Source of the DNA: Icerya purchasi
Lineage: Eukaryota; Arthropoda; Insecta; Hemiptera; Monophlebidae
Direction of reading: 5' to 3'
Length of the DNA: 64,000 bases
Assembly (NCBI GenBank): GCA_039619475.1
Contig: CM077116.1
Location: 248,877,440 to 248,941,439 of the forward strand
Below the pieces are notes generated by a model. The model did not search any database. It was not told the origin of the DNA and saw only the letters and a list, made by a program, of their open reading frames with translations. Position numbers and translations under genes: made by a program. Positions 54,601-60,050 of this stretch are shown here, piece after piece (position 1 is the first letter of the stretch; each line of letters starts with the position of its first letter).

Positions 54601-57600
54601 CTGCTCCCTCCGGAAACAGATTCCCGAATTCATCCCTGGTCTTAATATAAACTAAAAATCAAACTGTATACATATATGTATGTTACAAATATTTAAATAA
54701 CAAAAATTTATACATATTAGATTTATAAATAACGCTGAACTTGTTCCAAACTTCTGTATCACTTTATATAAGAACTAATCAGTACAATTATATAGCTATT
54801 TATGTAAGATCAAAATTAAAAATATCTTGTACAAAAAAATTAAATAATTAATGTTTTACTAAAGTGTAGTAATTTTTAGATTTCAGGTTGGATTTCTTAA
54901 TTAAATGCAAATGGACTGACTTAATATCCTAATTAAAAGACTACAATATAATTATTGTTTTTAATTTGATCACTTTACATTACTAATTTTAATGGGCACA
55001 CTTTTCTGAAATTCAAAATTTTCTTTACAGAAATAAATTAGAAAACTAATAAAAGTTTTCCAAGTCATATTTCAATTCTTCCATATAATGATAAAATTCA
55101 AAACAATAGATATTAAAACTATATGTAAAGTTTAAATAAAGACGAAAAATAATTTACCATCTTTTGCTTCAAGTTCTTGCGCAATTACAGACCAAATCAT
55201 GTTTCATATTTACATTTTTAAAATCTTTGCGTTTCGTATTGTTAAAAAATCTGCACTTCCCAACCATTTCAATTAGTTTTTCCATTATATATAAATTAAA
55301 TAAAAAAAAAAAGGACAAATATTTACACAAATTACAAACAAAAAATATATACATAGATAAATTAAAAGCGGCAAAGAAATGTCATATAAAAGAAAACTAT
55401 TATATTAAATATGTATAAGAAACAATTAAAATGTATTTTGAAAATCTCGCTCGGCGAGCAATTTGAGTGAAGAATTATTTTTCCTCGCTAGCCTCTTTCA
55501 ACTATATATTTTGACTATTTCTCGCTGAAATGGGTTACATTTAAATGTACAGTGATCGATTTTTTGAAATCACATTACACATTTCACATTCCAAACTGCA
55601 ATGGGCAACGGGCCTTATTCTAGTTAATAGTAAAGTTATTCAAAACTCTGGAATATCCAAATAAAACGTTTATTTACTTCTGAAAGGTCTTTTGCAATTA
55701 TAACTTTTAATTTTATTAATTGTATCAACTGGTTGAACATCGTAGTCAGTTCAACATGTTACTCCCGTCTTTATATTTTTTCCATTTTTCACAATTTATA
55801 AAGAACATTAGCATATGTATATAGCTAATGGCCATCGCTTTTTAATTTTTTCTACAATTATTAATCTGAATGATACATAGTGGTTTTCAAAATAAAAACA
55901 AACTTGACACAAAATATACATTAACGAAATTATGTTATATTAATATTAATTATATTTTATTCGCGAGAATGCAATGCTTCTCATCAGTTTTGCTGAGATT
56001 TATATCCTTTACTAGAATACTAAAATTTAAACATAAAATGACTCAAATTTGTCAACGCTGTTTGTTTATATCGTAAATTCACACCTTCGTTATCACACTT
56101 TTCATAAAGGGTTCTGATTGATCGCAATTTTCTGATCGCAATCTGCATATTCGAGCAAGTTCACGCGCATGCGCTCTATAATGAGCAATAGTGATGAAAA
56201 CAAAATTTGCACAATGTCTCCAGTGACCGAATCGTGAAATTCTGCCCTAAGACTAAATCTCAGGAGCAATGTGCTGCAGCCCATTAGATAGCCTACATGC
56301 AGAAACGAACATCCGGTCACTCCAACTCGGAAGAATGTTTCTATCTCTAAAATAATGCGTCAATCTACCATCAAATTCAACAAACCCCATACATCAAAAA
56401 AGCGTCTTCCCCGAATTTTAAACAACTATATGAAAAAAAAAAAAAGCCAAAAGCCCAAAGCGCTCATCAGACTTCAAGTAACAGCTTCGGTCTATCGACG
56501 TACTAATAAAATGCTTCCGTTTAACACTAGCATACAACAATATGCAAAATTCAGAATCCAGATAAGAAAAAATAACCAAAATTTGAAGAGCCAACTAAAA
56601 AAATATACTTACTCCGCTTGTTAATATGAATGGGAGCAAAACTGACGAACTCAAAAACTGTTCAAAATTAAGGAAAAACTTACGACGATGAAGTACATCA
56701 CACAGATATAATAACCGTCACGAGGATACATGCATTTTCACACATAATCTCACCTATTTCAAAAACAACCAAAACCCATTTGTGACATATAGTACCAGTA
56801 ACGGTGCATCATCTCCTCACCTCTTGCCGAAAATTTCAACAAGAGAGATCCGCTTGTTTCGGGGAGGGTGCTGGTTTCCTCGAAATTCTAGCGGACAGTG
56901 AAACGGTTTTGGAGTTCACCAGACTTTTTCCGCTATTATTTTTTATCTTTCCTATTTTTGTCTGTTTTATAATCTATTACTTACTTAGCGTCGCAAATGT
57001 CCTCCCAGCTTGCGAGCGACTTTAAATAAATATATTTAAAAAAAGTAAAGAAAATCTAGTTCGCGATTATATCAGTGGGTTATTTTTTTTAATTTTTATA
57101 ATTCTTATTTAATTGTTTTCAGCTTATTTCTAAATTTGTGTAAGTGTAATAAACATAGTAATTTGCCTTTTTATTTTTCAAGTTTTCGCGTAATGTCGAA
57201 TTTGAGTTTATTTTTGAATACTAAATGTATTCTATTTATTATATGAAAATTCATAATTTCAAACAACTTGAGTTAATTTCTTCGCCTTCCAATAATTTAT
57301 AAGTTGCACTAAATGAATAAATAATAATTTAAATTAAAGCGAGTAAAAAATAAAAAGACAATGAAATTTGAGATAAAGTAAATTAGACGAAACAATTAAA
57401 TATTTAAACTTTAAAAATTTATAATAAACAAAAAGGAAAATGAAATGCGTCAAATGTTTTTTTTAAAAAAACTCGCTCAGCTAGTGATCCGAGCAAGAAA
57501 TAACTTTTCCTGGTTCATCTCTTTCAACTTCTTACTGCAATGAGCAACGGGAGTAAGAGATAGAATTTTGGTATGCTCCCTTTTAAATACTTGCATTATA

Positions 57601-60050
57601 AAAAAGCACATACCGTTGTAATCTCACGTTTCTAATATAATTGGTTGAAGTTTAGGGTTAATTTGCAGTTATAATTTAATTTACATATATACATATATAT
57701 ATATATTAATTACAACGTAATTCTTAGGCTACCCCCCATTCGAAAAAATGTCCCAATTTTATGTAACGCTAAATGTCCCAAAAAAATGTCCCAGAAAAAT
57801 GTCCCAATTTTATGTAACGTTTGTTATATTTTGTAGGATTTTTGTTATTGTTATTTAAAAAATGTCACAATTTTATGTAATGAAATATGTAACGAAAAAT
57901 GTAACGAAAAAATGTCTTAATTTTATATAACGGAAGGTAAATGTTAGAATAGGATTTTTGTGGTTATGTTATTTTTTGTGTGTGTTGATGCCAGTAAGAA
58001 TTACGTTGTAAATTTTGATCATTTTATACAAAGTATAGAAGAGAAAGAGACAGGAATGAAAGCAGGAGGGGTCAAGGGGCACAGCCCCTTGCGAGGCCAA
58101 AGTGGCTGAGTTTATATATATATATATAATATATATAGGCAATGTGTATATTATGTGAAATATATGTTTGTAATTTTTTCATTTGTAAATTTTAATACCT
58201 GGTTAATCACGTTCCGTCTTGCATGACAGGTAGAAGAACACATCGAAGAAATTACTACTACAAAATATCATTCCTCGGAAGAGGAAGCAGAAGAATCGGG
58301 CAGAGTGAGCGGTCTAGCCAAGTTTTTGTCTGGTCTTAATTTCCTAAAAGGTCGAAGAGCCAAATTTCCAGAATTGGGCAAAGACATAATTGATGGTAAT
58401 TATTAAATTAAGAAGTTACGTGGATTTAGATGTTCATATATTGTCTGAGTTTTTTGACTGCTTTCATTTTAATTGTAATATTTTCATTAATCAATAAGAA
58501 AAAACCTACAGGTAATAATAAGAACTCATTTGTATTATGATGTGGTTATCGGTAGAACAAAATGGTTAGTATATTTACTTATCCTTATTAAATTTAATGT
58601 GCGCCATACATGTTTTAATCATTTAAAATCGACATCATTACGAGTTCTCTGCTTTTCTTACGAATGTCATTCATTATTTTCATTTTAACATTTTCATGTT
58701 TTGCTCGCATCGGTTGCTTTCGGATTACATAAGCCTGCATGTCCTAATGTAATAGCGCAAAATTGAATTCTTACAAATAATGCATTTACCAAACTTACGC
58801 AATGAATATTTTCGGGTCATTTTAAAATTCGGTCAAAGTTTAATTCGGTTTGCAATTTTTCCGCGTATAAACTATTCGCCTCATCTGCTATAGTAACCTG
58901 AAAAGGCTCCTTCCTTGTCGTATTTTAGTCGGGTATTTTTAATGTATATTAAAAGTTCTACATATTTAGCTGAATAAATTCGATCGTCGAATTGTCATCC
59001 GATATACATAAGTCGTTTAATACGAGAAAAAACGGAACAAACATGATTGTGTTTTAGCACTTAGAAAACTGTGCACTTTCCCAGCTTGGCTATCTTGAAA
59101 AGTACGGATATGTTTTGTTTTTAATGTTGAGTTGTCTGATATTTTGTGCTTTGGATATGTTGATAAATGTTTTCAGCATTTAATTATTCGATTCGGTAGC
59201 TCCGATTCAGGACCTTCTTTTGCAACGTCGTAACAGTTAACACGAGATTTATCGAATTCTTTAAATTATTTTTCATATCGAGAATATTTGGAAAATACGC
59301 GGCTGTTTTTAAAGAATTCGCTGTTCCTTTTTTTAAGCCGATAAATTCGTAAACTGAAACTCATTTCAACTGCTTTCGTTTTACCCAGAAAAAGGATAAT
59401 GATGAAACTACCGGTCTTGTTTTCGTTCATTACAAGAAGTACGTTGATTTTTATGGCGTTTCATAAAACGGCTGTGTTTTTAAAGAAATTTTCGTACTGC
59501 TTCGTTCGGTTCCGAGTACAAAAATAAATAAGTAAAAATAGGAAAAGTAAATAATAAAATTAAATTATAAAATAAAGCGTACGGTAGCGGATTAGTGTAT
59601 TTATTTATGCATCTATAGTTTTGCTGCCCTCTGTACGCGTGATAGGAACCGAAAATTGTGATTACGATGCGGATGTTGATGATGAAAATGATTACGACGA
59701 AGAGGACGACGATGACGATGATGACGAAGATGATAATTACACAATCAGTCGTCATCATCGCGATCAACGTTACAAGGAATGCTACTGCTTGGCCGATGAT
59801 AGTAGCGGATACGGTATTGAAATAATAAGTATGGTCGACTCGTGGCAGGATAATTGGCTGTTTCAACGAAAAAAGTGGAATAAAAAGCAGAAATCGGTAC
59901 ATTATACAATTCCAGTTCCTATGCTAGTCCCAAATCCTTCGGAGGATTATCGAGCTTTGATCGGCGACATAGACGCCGATGAAATCTCTGACTTGTCCGA
60001 GTGCTCCGATTCCGTCTTGGAAGAGTTAATCGAGCCTACCACCGCAAACA
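11056..60050 (+). CDS. Multi-exon host gene, unrecognised acidic protein (partial, 10 exons)
   Basis: Ten exons with AG acceptors and GT donors join in one uninterrupted frame of 440 codons (exon coordinates are in the following entries). The phases agree at every junction: 2|1, 1|2, 1|2, 1|2, 0|0, 0|0, 1|2, 0|0 and 1|2 bases. That is hard to obtain by chance. The first exon needs two bases from an upstream exon and the last leaves one base, so both protein ends lie outside or were not found. The order along the protein is: charged Ser/Asp/Glu start, helical polar middle (exons 2-5), Ser/Thr/acidic linkers (6-9), then a large acidic exon 10. I see no membrane segment, catalytic signature or repeat domain and do not recognise the family. 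It could be a scaffold or cytoskeletal protein, but that is a guess. Introns reach 19 kb and are packed with transposon remnants. Confidence 0.8.
11150..11640 (-). mobile_element. 3' end of RNase H-type LINE, antisense, next to exon 1
   Basis: On the - strand the frame 11617-11384 reads RLRFNHSLLPSSRFRFSLSS and later VCDVNHIFFECPALDL, the post-RNase H His/Cys signature of the same LINE group as 1-419. Beyond one stop the frame still carries a LINE-like hydrophobic C-terminus. A 3' UTR (GTTGTTGGGTC and so on) follows, then a poly(A) of about 14 (T run about 11150-11163). It is 5'-truncated and contains stops, so it is inactive. Confidence 0.65.
11641..13534. other. Intron segment, with one unexplained basic ORF (12176-12553)
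   Basis: This is intronic sequence. A 125-codon + strand frame at 12176-12553 is rich in Arg, Lys, Gln and Glu (ERRINYKRGDGRKRRSG, KTKVRLMQARMIETMTEQRR) and purine-rich, with no homology I recognise. It could be a decayed element's basic ORF or chance. A 14-bp inverted repeat (GTCCATTTCGTTTA and its complement) flanks 13066-13152. Confidence 0.3.
13535..14380 (+). mobile_element. Decayed LINE reverse transcriptase fragment
   Basis: The frame 13535-13786 contains LLINDIGGSIMDQ (motif around the RT palm B/C region) and NTASDCEILQNDLEKLVKWS (the helix following the catalytic loop). The YADD box itself is broken here. Further frames to about 14040 give SQLEYCSII and DPHCKYKEIVGKIKSRFL, the RT thumb region (usually LEYGS..WDP). 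A T run at 14071-14090 interrupts it, and a further thumb-like stretch is visible to about 14350. It has several frameshifts and is a pseudo-copy. Jockey/CR1-type is likely. Confidence 0.6.
14440..15880 (-). mobile_element. Internally deleted jockey-like LINE
   Basis: On the - strand from 15877 the order is jockey-like. A pre-RT linker comes first (NLTELIQTACVNSTI, ARRAWQ), then the RT fingers (ATSDDKINGKVLSNLTNKVA; ISLLSILSKIIEKLILRRIQ; IPNH.FGFR). A gap follows where the palm with the catalytic Asp box should be. After it come thumb and C-terminus at about 14780-14440 (TIIAPIWRYELEIYGC; QSKILRTIATAPKYVSN). Stops and frameshifts interrupt it and the palm is missing, so it cannot be active. 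No RNase H follows, as expected for jockey. Confidence 0.75.
15881..15999. other. Spacer between two LINE fragments
   Basis: AT-rich sequence between the 5' end of the antisense jockey copy and the sense RNase H LINE fragment. No feature seen. Confidence 0.4.
16000..16570 (+). mobile_element. LINE RNase H and C-terminal fragment
   Basis: Starting at 16133 the sequence reads WVPSHTGIFGNEAADYLA, the textbook C-terminal RNase H motif of non-LTR elements, including the catalytic Asp of GNEAAD. The same frame runs through 16171-16413. After a frameshift, 16340-16564 gives SRFRFLLVSSPYCPL and VCNADHVFIKY, the His/Cys signature of the group at 1-419 with the final Cys changed. It is 5'-truncated, and no poly(A) is recognised at its 3' side. 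Confidence 0.75.
16571..17289. other. Intron segment, nothing recognised
   Basis: AT-rich intronic DNA. The frame at 16912-17235 has no recognisable domain. Confidence 0.4.
17290..18470. repeat. Diverged tandem repeat field, period about 150-165 bp
   Basis: Recurring blocks can be aligned by eye. A CCACATCCCTTTCTATGCG-like start is seen at about 17574, with related starts near 17300, 17740, 17885, 18038, 18203 and 18298. Each is followed by a GAC/GCGTATTTTCATC-like block and an AAAATACRAAAGT-like block, then A- and T-runs. Units are heavily diverged. No coding capacity is seen. Confidence 0.55.
18790..20175 (-). mobile_element. 5'-truncated jockey-like LINE with poly(A) tail
   Basis: Three overlapping - strand frames make up the C-terminal two-thirds of a jockey-type polyprotein. 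The frame from 20175 holds SSYRPISLLPILAKLFETLL (fingers), AFLDIEKAFDKVWH (palm motif A with catalytic Asp, residues 91-104) and GVPQGSVLAP (motif B). The frame 19679-19389 holds ALFADDTAIL (motif C, the catalytic Asp pair). The frame 19512-19183 holds KYLGLHLNQRLTWNKHI (thumb). The tail continues at 19116-18934, and a run of about 18 A (T run at about 18790-18807) ends it. Catalytic residues survive, but two frameshifts and the 5' loss make it inactive. It is the best preserved RT here, so probably the youngest insertion. Confidence 0.85.
20164..20391 (+). mobile_element. RTE-type reverse transcriptase C-terminal fragment
   Basis: The 75-codon frame includes LFSCYVWSVVRYAMETCVFS, KKLQAFEMWTC, KWTEKIKNVKVL and RRTG. 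It matches the well-known endonuclease-reverse-transcriptase C-terminal block (KCYVWSV.LYG.ETWT, FEMW..RRM, W.D.V.N..VL). It is a fragment only, and it starts exactly where the opposite-strand jockey copy is truncated, so one element probably interrupted the other. Confidence 0.7.
20392..20829. other. Intron segment, nothing recognised
   Basis: It could be the continuation of the RTE copy's 3' part, but no motif is visible. Confidence 0.3.
20830..21290. repeat. Second diverged tandem repeat, period about 150 bp
   Basis: Blocks ACCCATATGTCGAAGATG (about 20932) and GCCATATATCAAAAATATC (about 21082) lie 150 bp apart. Each is followed by an AATAAGAACGTTTTTTTGAAA-like block and by paired RGTTAAAAAYT blocks. 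A weaker unit follows at about 21230. Confidence 0.45.
21291..22869. other. Intron segment with short direct repeat
   Basis: AAAATTAAAATATAAAC occurs twice (about 22550 and 22671) in a related 120-bp context, suggesting a two-unit repeat. A T-run of about 17 at 21916-21933 could be a retroposed tail on the - strand. No gene is supported. Confidence 0.35.
22870..24350. other. CpG-rich, GC-richer intron segment
   Basis: Visibly more CG dinucleotides and fewer homopolymers than the neighbouring intron. It includes a short tandem palindromic stretch CCCGGGTACCCGGGTACCCG near 24003-24022. No splice-flanked open frame fits the host gene phase, and the frame at 23265-23486 is not recognisable. It may be conserved non-coding or regulatory sequence. 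Confidence 0.3.
24644..24680. repeat. (AT)n microsatellite
   Basis: Uninterrupted AT dinucleotide run of 37 bases. Confidence 0.95.
24681..27780. other. Intron segment, nothing firmly recognised
   Basis: AT-rich sequence. A GACGCCGAAACATGTCACGTG motif at about 25668-25688 recalls the hairpin element at 61.7 kb. The - strand frame 27529-27272 (85 codons, with FSSSYYLRECWGLLYFIREK) is intact, but I cannot assign it. Confidence 0.35.
27781..28150 (-). mobile_element. LINE C-terminal fragment with poly(A) tail
   Basis: On the - strand, frames around 28140-27848 give SRDHILQRMTPLNTCPYC, then CRIKISVSTQHILIEYCSF. This fits the C..C...HIL.EC pattern closing RNase H-bearing LINE polyproteins. The frame ends at 27848, and after a short UTR a run of about 16 A (T run 27781-27796) ends the copy. 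It is a different family from the 1-419 group. Confidence 0.6.
28151..29439. other. Intron segment with C-run and CA microsatellite
   Basis: A run of C followed by (CA)n lies at about 28658-28685. The part 29200-29439 is probably the 3' UTR of the adjacent - strand LINE. The opposing frames at 28760-29074 and 28842-29030 are not recognised. Confidence 0.35.
29440..29850 (-). mobile_element. RNase H-type LINE C-terminal fragment, antisense
   Basis: On the - strand the frame 29782-29585 reads CRLRSGHSRLLASLYRFSIV, the conserved LR.GH.RL..L.RF block after LINE RNase H. Further frames give PYCVPFILSLYS, matching PYCASFVLSLPS in the copy at 1-419. The Cys/His residues are mostly lost and frameshifts are present. 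Confidence 0.6.
29851..30181. other. End of intron 1 with branch/polypyrimidine region
   Basis: AT-rich, ending in a long T-rich tract (about 30118-30181) and TTTCAG, the acceptor of exon 2. Confidence 0.6.
30182..30294 (+). CDS. Host gene exon 2
   Basis: Acceptor ATTTCAG. One base completes the Ser codon from exon 1, then 37 codons (YDSIIHNSARLKEEILASK, PPNGY at the end) and one trailing base. The donor ACC|GTTAGT has T at +3, so it is weak. Without splicing the frame meets TAG two codons later. Amphipathic helix-like N-terminal half, proline-rich end. Confidence 0.8.
30295..30395 (+). other. Short intron 2 (101 bp)
   Basis: From GTTAGT to TTTTCAACAG. Reading through gives Arg then TAG at 30297-30299, so retention would truncate the protein right after exon 2. 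The open frame starting at 30308 includes 88 intronic bases, and its first 29 residues are not part of the protein. Confidence 0.7.
30396..30500 (+). CDS. Host gene exon 3
   Basis: Acceptor CAACAG, donor AGT|GTACGT. Two leading bases make His with exon 2, then 34 codons (RDGEVRQFMERLIETLISG, then LDETSTNSASVNNQ) and one trailing base. It looks like a helix followed by a polar linker. Confidence 0.85.
30501..30607 (+). other. Short intron 3 (107 bp)
   Basis: GTACGT to TTATTTCAG, with a 16-base A run in its middle. Confidence 0.7.
30608..30691 (+). CDS. Host gene exon 4
   Basis: Acceptor TTTCAG, donor ACA|GTAAGT (strong). The first codon is Tyr, shared with exon 3, then 27 codons (EPIYTKYHSRLSEVLSKMSA) and one trailing base that makes Asn with exon 5. 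The other two frames stop. Confidence 0.85.
31559..31579. repeat. (CTG)7 trinucleotide microsatellite
   Basis: Seven uninterrupted CTG units inside intron 4. Confidence 0.95.
35153..35404 (+). repeat. TA-flanked hairpin repeat, copy 2
   Basis: It begins TTACAACGTAATTCTTAGGC, has ATGTCCCAATTTTATGTAACG once and TTTTGATCATTTTATACAAAG internally, and ends with GGGGCATAGTCCCTT and GAGGCCAAAATGGCCGAGT. The ends match the 57.7-kb copy closely. The interior is shorter (252 bp in total). (TA)n lies immediately outside both ends. Confidence 0.8.
36779..36918. mobile_element. Foldback MITE with TTAA at both ends
   Basis: The left arm 36779-36832 (TTAAGTAAAGACATATACAC and on) is nearly the exact complement of the right arm 36863-36918 (ends ATATATGTCTTTACTTAA). 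A loop of about 30 bp contains GCCGACTAGGCC. The TTAA borders could be a piggyBac-type target duplication or simply part of the palindrome. Confidence 0.75.
38435..38541 (+). CDS. Host gene exon 5
   Basis: Acceptor TTTACTAG, donor GCG|GTACGT. Two bases complete Asn, then 35 codons (KLLDDSEKPATIYMQLKLIV, then KDISQQAAHF) ending in phase 0. Helical with alternating hydrophobic residues. Confidence 0.85.
39290..39720 (-). mobile_element. RNase H-type LINE C-terminal fragment, antisense
   Basis: On the - strand, FVLIIVSFPYHFLGFHLL corresponds to RLRFNHSLLPSSRFRFSL at 11.5 kb. It is followed by the hydrophobic tail in frame 39521-39300 (RNRPSSLLSLDIIPTPSA, FLHFLELF). The Cys/His signature is lost. 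It is heavily decayed. Confidence 0.5.
40669..40722. repeat. 27-bp tandem duplication
   Basis: ATTTTTAAATTTAGTGTGTA followed by TTTATTT is repeated twice, perfectly. Confidence 0.85.
44990..45960 (+). mobile_element. RNase H-type LINE 3' third, sense
   Basis: The frame 45177-45380 contains FLISIDGSKRTEAAGAAC, the N-terminal RNase H motif (catalytic Asp of DGS). Frames at 45540-45758 and 45662-45862 cover the region after RNase H, with RNANHIFLECSVLSTERSNF matching the His/Cys signature of the 1-419 copy. A 3' UTR of about 100 bp follows, without a clear poly(A). Poly(T) insertions and frameshifts break it. Confidence 0.65.
47450..47640 (-). mobile_element. Possible LINE 3' UTR with A-rich tail
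   Basis: On the - strand the sequence ends with GCCCTTAGTTGTTCAAACCC, then CCCGTA followed by an A-rich tail (T-rich 47430-47459 on +). The style resembles a LINE 3' UTR. No coding part is recognised. Confidence 0.3.
48226..48262. repeat. Poly(T) tract
   Basis: Two T runs separated by GG (about 48231-48259), possibly the tail of a - strand retroposed copy. Confidence 0.4.
49534..49890 (+). mobile_element. Weak LINE C-terminus and 3' UTR remnant
   Basis: The frame 49534-49773 ends with a hydrophobic segment (LAFIVSQSNTALMPTFLVFF) positioned like the tail after the His/Cys signature. The following UTR (GAAATAAAGATAGGTAAAAG) resembles the end of the 45.9-kb copy (AATAAGTAAAGATAAGGA). The element ends within 30 bp of the exon 6 acceptor. 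Confidence 0.35.
49916..50020 (+). CDS. Host gene exon 6
   Basis: Acceptor TTTTAACAG, donor AAA|GTAAGT. Exactly 35 codons, phase 0 at both ends (DRLNDETSDTISSSI, then DGQSKDNYEDILATI). Because its length is a multiple of three, it could be skipped without a frame change. Confidence 0.85.
50021..52214 (+). other. Intron 6 (2.2 kb)
   Basis: AT-rich intron with a decayed antisense jockey fragment at 51480-51880. Nothing else recognised. Confidence 0.6.
51480..51880 (-). mobile_element. Decayed jockey-like RT thumb fragment
   Basis: On the - strand two frames interleave: VEYLELILDRRLTWAP, then LKYVRQRISDGCRR, the K/EYLG.ILD.RLTW...H thumb block. Further down comes TLRPIQRCGIEVCDS with NINRIQQLQQEF, the usual LKPIW.YGIE.W......I..IQ block. 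Stops and one frameshift are present. The apparent splice-like borders on this strand (TTTTGCAG, GACG|GTAATC) are coincidental. Confidence 0.65.
52215..52281 (+). CDS. Host gene exon 7
   Basis: Acceptor TTTCGTAG, donor CTG|GTCAGT. 22 codons (ILLRNNNEKIRNSAAGITNN) plus one base of a Gly codon completed by exon 8. It is short and Asn-rich. Confidence 0.75.
52282..54137 (+). other. Intron 7 (1.9 kb)
   Basis: AT-rich, with a (GT)n run at about 52868-52881 and a (TA)n run at about 53939-53958. No other feature seen. Confidence 0.6.
54138..54220 (+). CDS. Host gene exon 8
   Basis: Acceptor CAAACTAG, donor ACC|GTATGT. After the shared Gly come 27 codons (VASNEEEETSDQTDSFISPI), phase 0 at the end. 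Acidic Ser/Thr-rich linker. Confidence 0.8.
55430..55740. repeat. Unclassified dispersed repeat, copy A
   Basis: A CTCGCTCGGCGAGCAATTTG block, TTTTTCCTCG..CTCTTTCAACT and CTGCAATGGGCAACGGG all recur in the same order at 57.46-57.56 kb. The first block is itself a small palindrome (CTCGC..GCGAG). No coding capacity. Confidence 0.45.
56600..57045 (+). mobile_element. LINE C-terminus, second RNase H family
   Basis: The frame 56804-57025 starts MHHLLTSCRKFQQERSACFG, the H.L..C..F..ER closing motif of LINE polyproteins. Immediately upstream, frameshifted, lie a TRIHAFSH-like segment and NPFVTYS (a lost C..C). A hydrophobic tail and a stop follow at 57025. The frame 56355-56624 may be its RNase H-proximal part but is not recognisable. 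Confidence 0.55.
57455..57680. repeat. Unclassified dispersed repeat, copy B
   Basis: AAACTCGCTCAGCTAGTGAT, TTTTCCTGG..CTCTTTCAACT and ACTGCAATGAGCAACGGG match copy A at 55.4 kb with moderate divergence. Here the blocks are closer together. Confidence 0.45.
57708..58110 (+). repeat. TA-flanked hairpin repeat, copy 3
   Basis: It begins ATTACAACGTAATTCTTAGG and continues with several units of AATGTCCCAATTTTATGTAACG type. It ends with AAGGGGCACAGCCCCTT (a perfect 7-bp stem with a 3-base loop) and GAGGCCAAAGTGGCTGAG (a second small stem). (TA)n lies immediately outside on both sides. Length is 403 bp. No ORF. Confidence 0.8.
58230..58395 (+). CDS. Host gene exon 9
   Basis: Acceptor CATGACAG, donor ATG|GTAATT. 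55 codons and one trailing base: an acidic start (VEEHIEEITTTKYHSSEEEA), then a basic, hydrophobic stretch (SGLAKFLSGLNFLKGRRAK). The acidic-to-basic switch may mark an interaction helix. Confidence 0.85.
58396..59618 (+). other. Intron 9 (1.2 kb)
   Basis: AT-rich intron ending TGCATCTATAG. No further feature seen. Confidence 0.65.
59619..60050 (+). CDS. Host gene exon 10 (largest, acidic)
   Basis: Acceptor CATCTATAG, donor ACA|GTAAGT. Two bases complete Val, then 143 codons and one trailing base. It is by far the largest exon. About residues 13-35 form an Asp/Glu run. Next comes a Cys/Tyr patch (YKECYCLADD), then IIS, MVDSWQDNWLFQRKKWNKKQ, VPMLVPNPSEDY and GDIDADEISDLSECSDSVLE. The Trp/Pro-rich middle looks like a conserved motif and not simple linker, but I cannot name it. 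The next exon is not visible. The open frame continues 47 bases into the intron before a stop, so intron retention would add about 15 residues. Confidence 0.85.

Larger units (their letters stand above)
54221..58229 (+). other. Intron 8 (4.0 kb)
   Basis: It contains paired unclassified repeats (55430-55740, 57455-57680), a LINE end (56600-57045) and the longest well-preserved hairpin-repeat copy (57708-58110), which stops about 120 bp before exon 9. Confidence 0.6.

Noticed and set aside
59480..59902. 140-codon - strand frame with hydrophobic Val/Ile run
   Set aside because: It is the antisense shadow of the Asp/Glu (GAY/GAR) run in exon 10.
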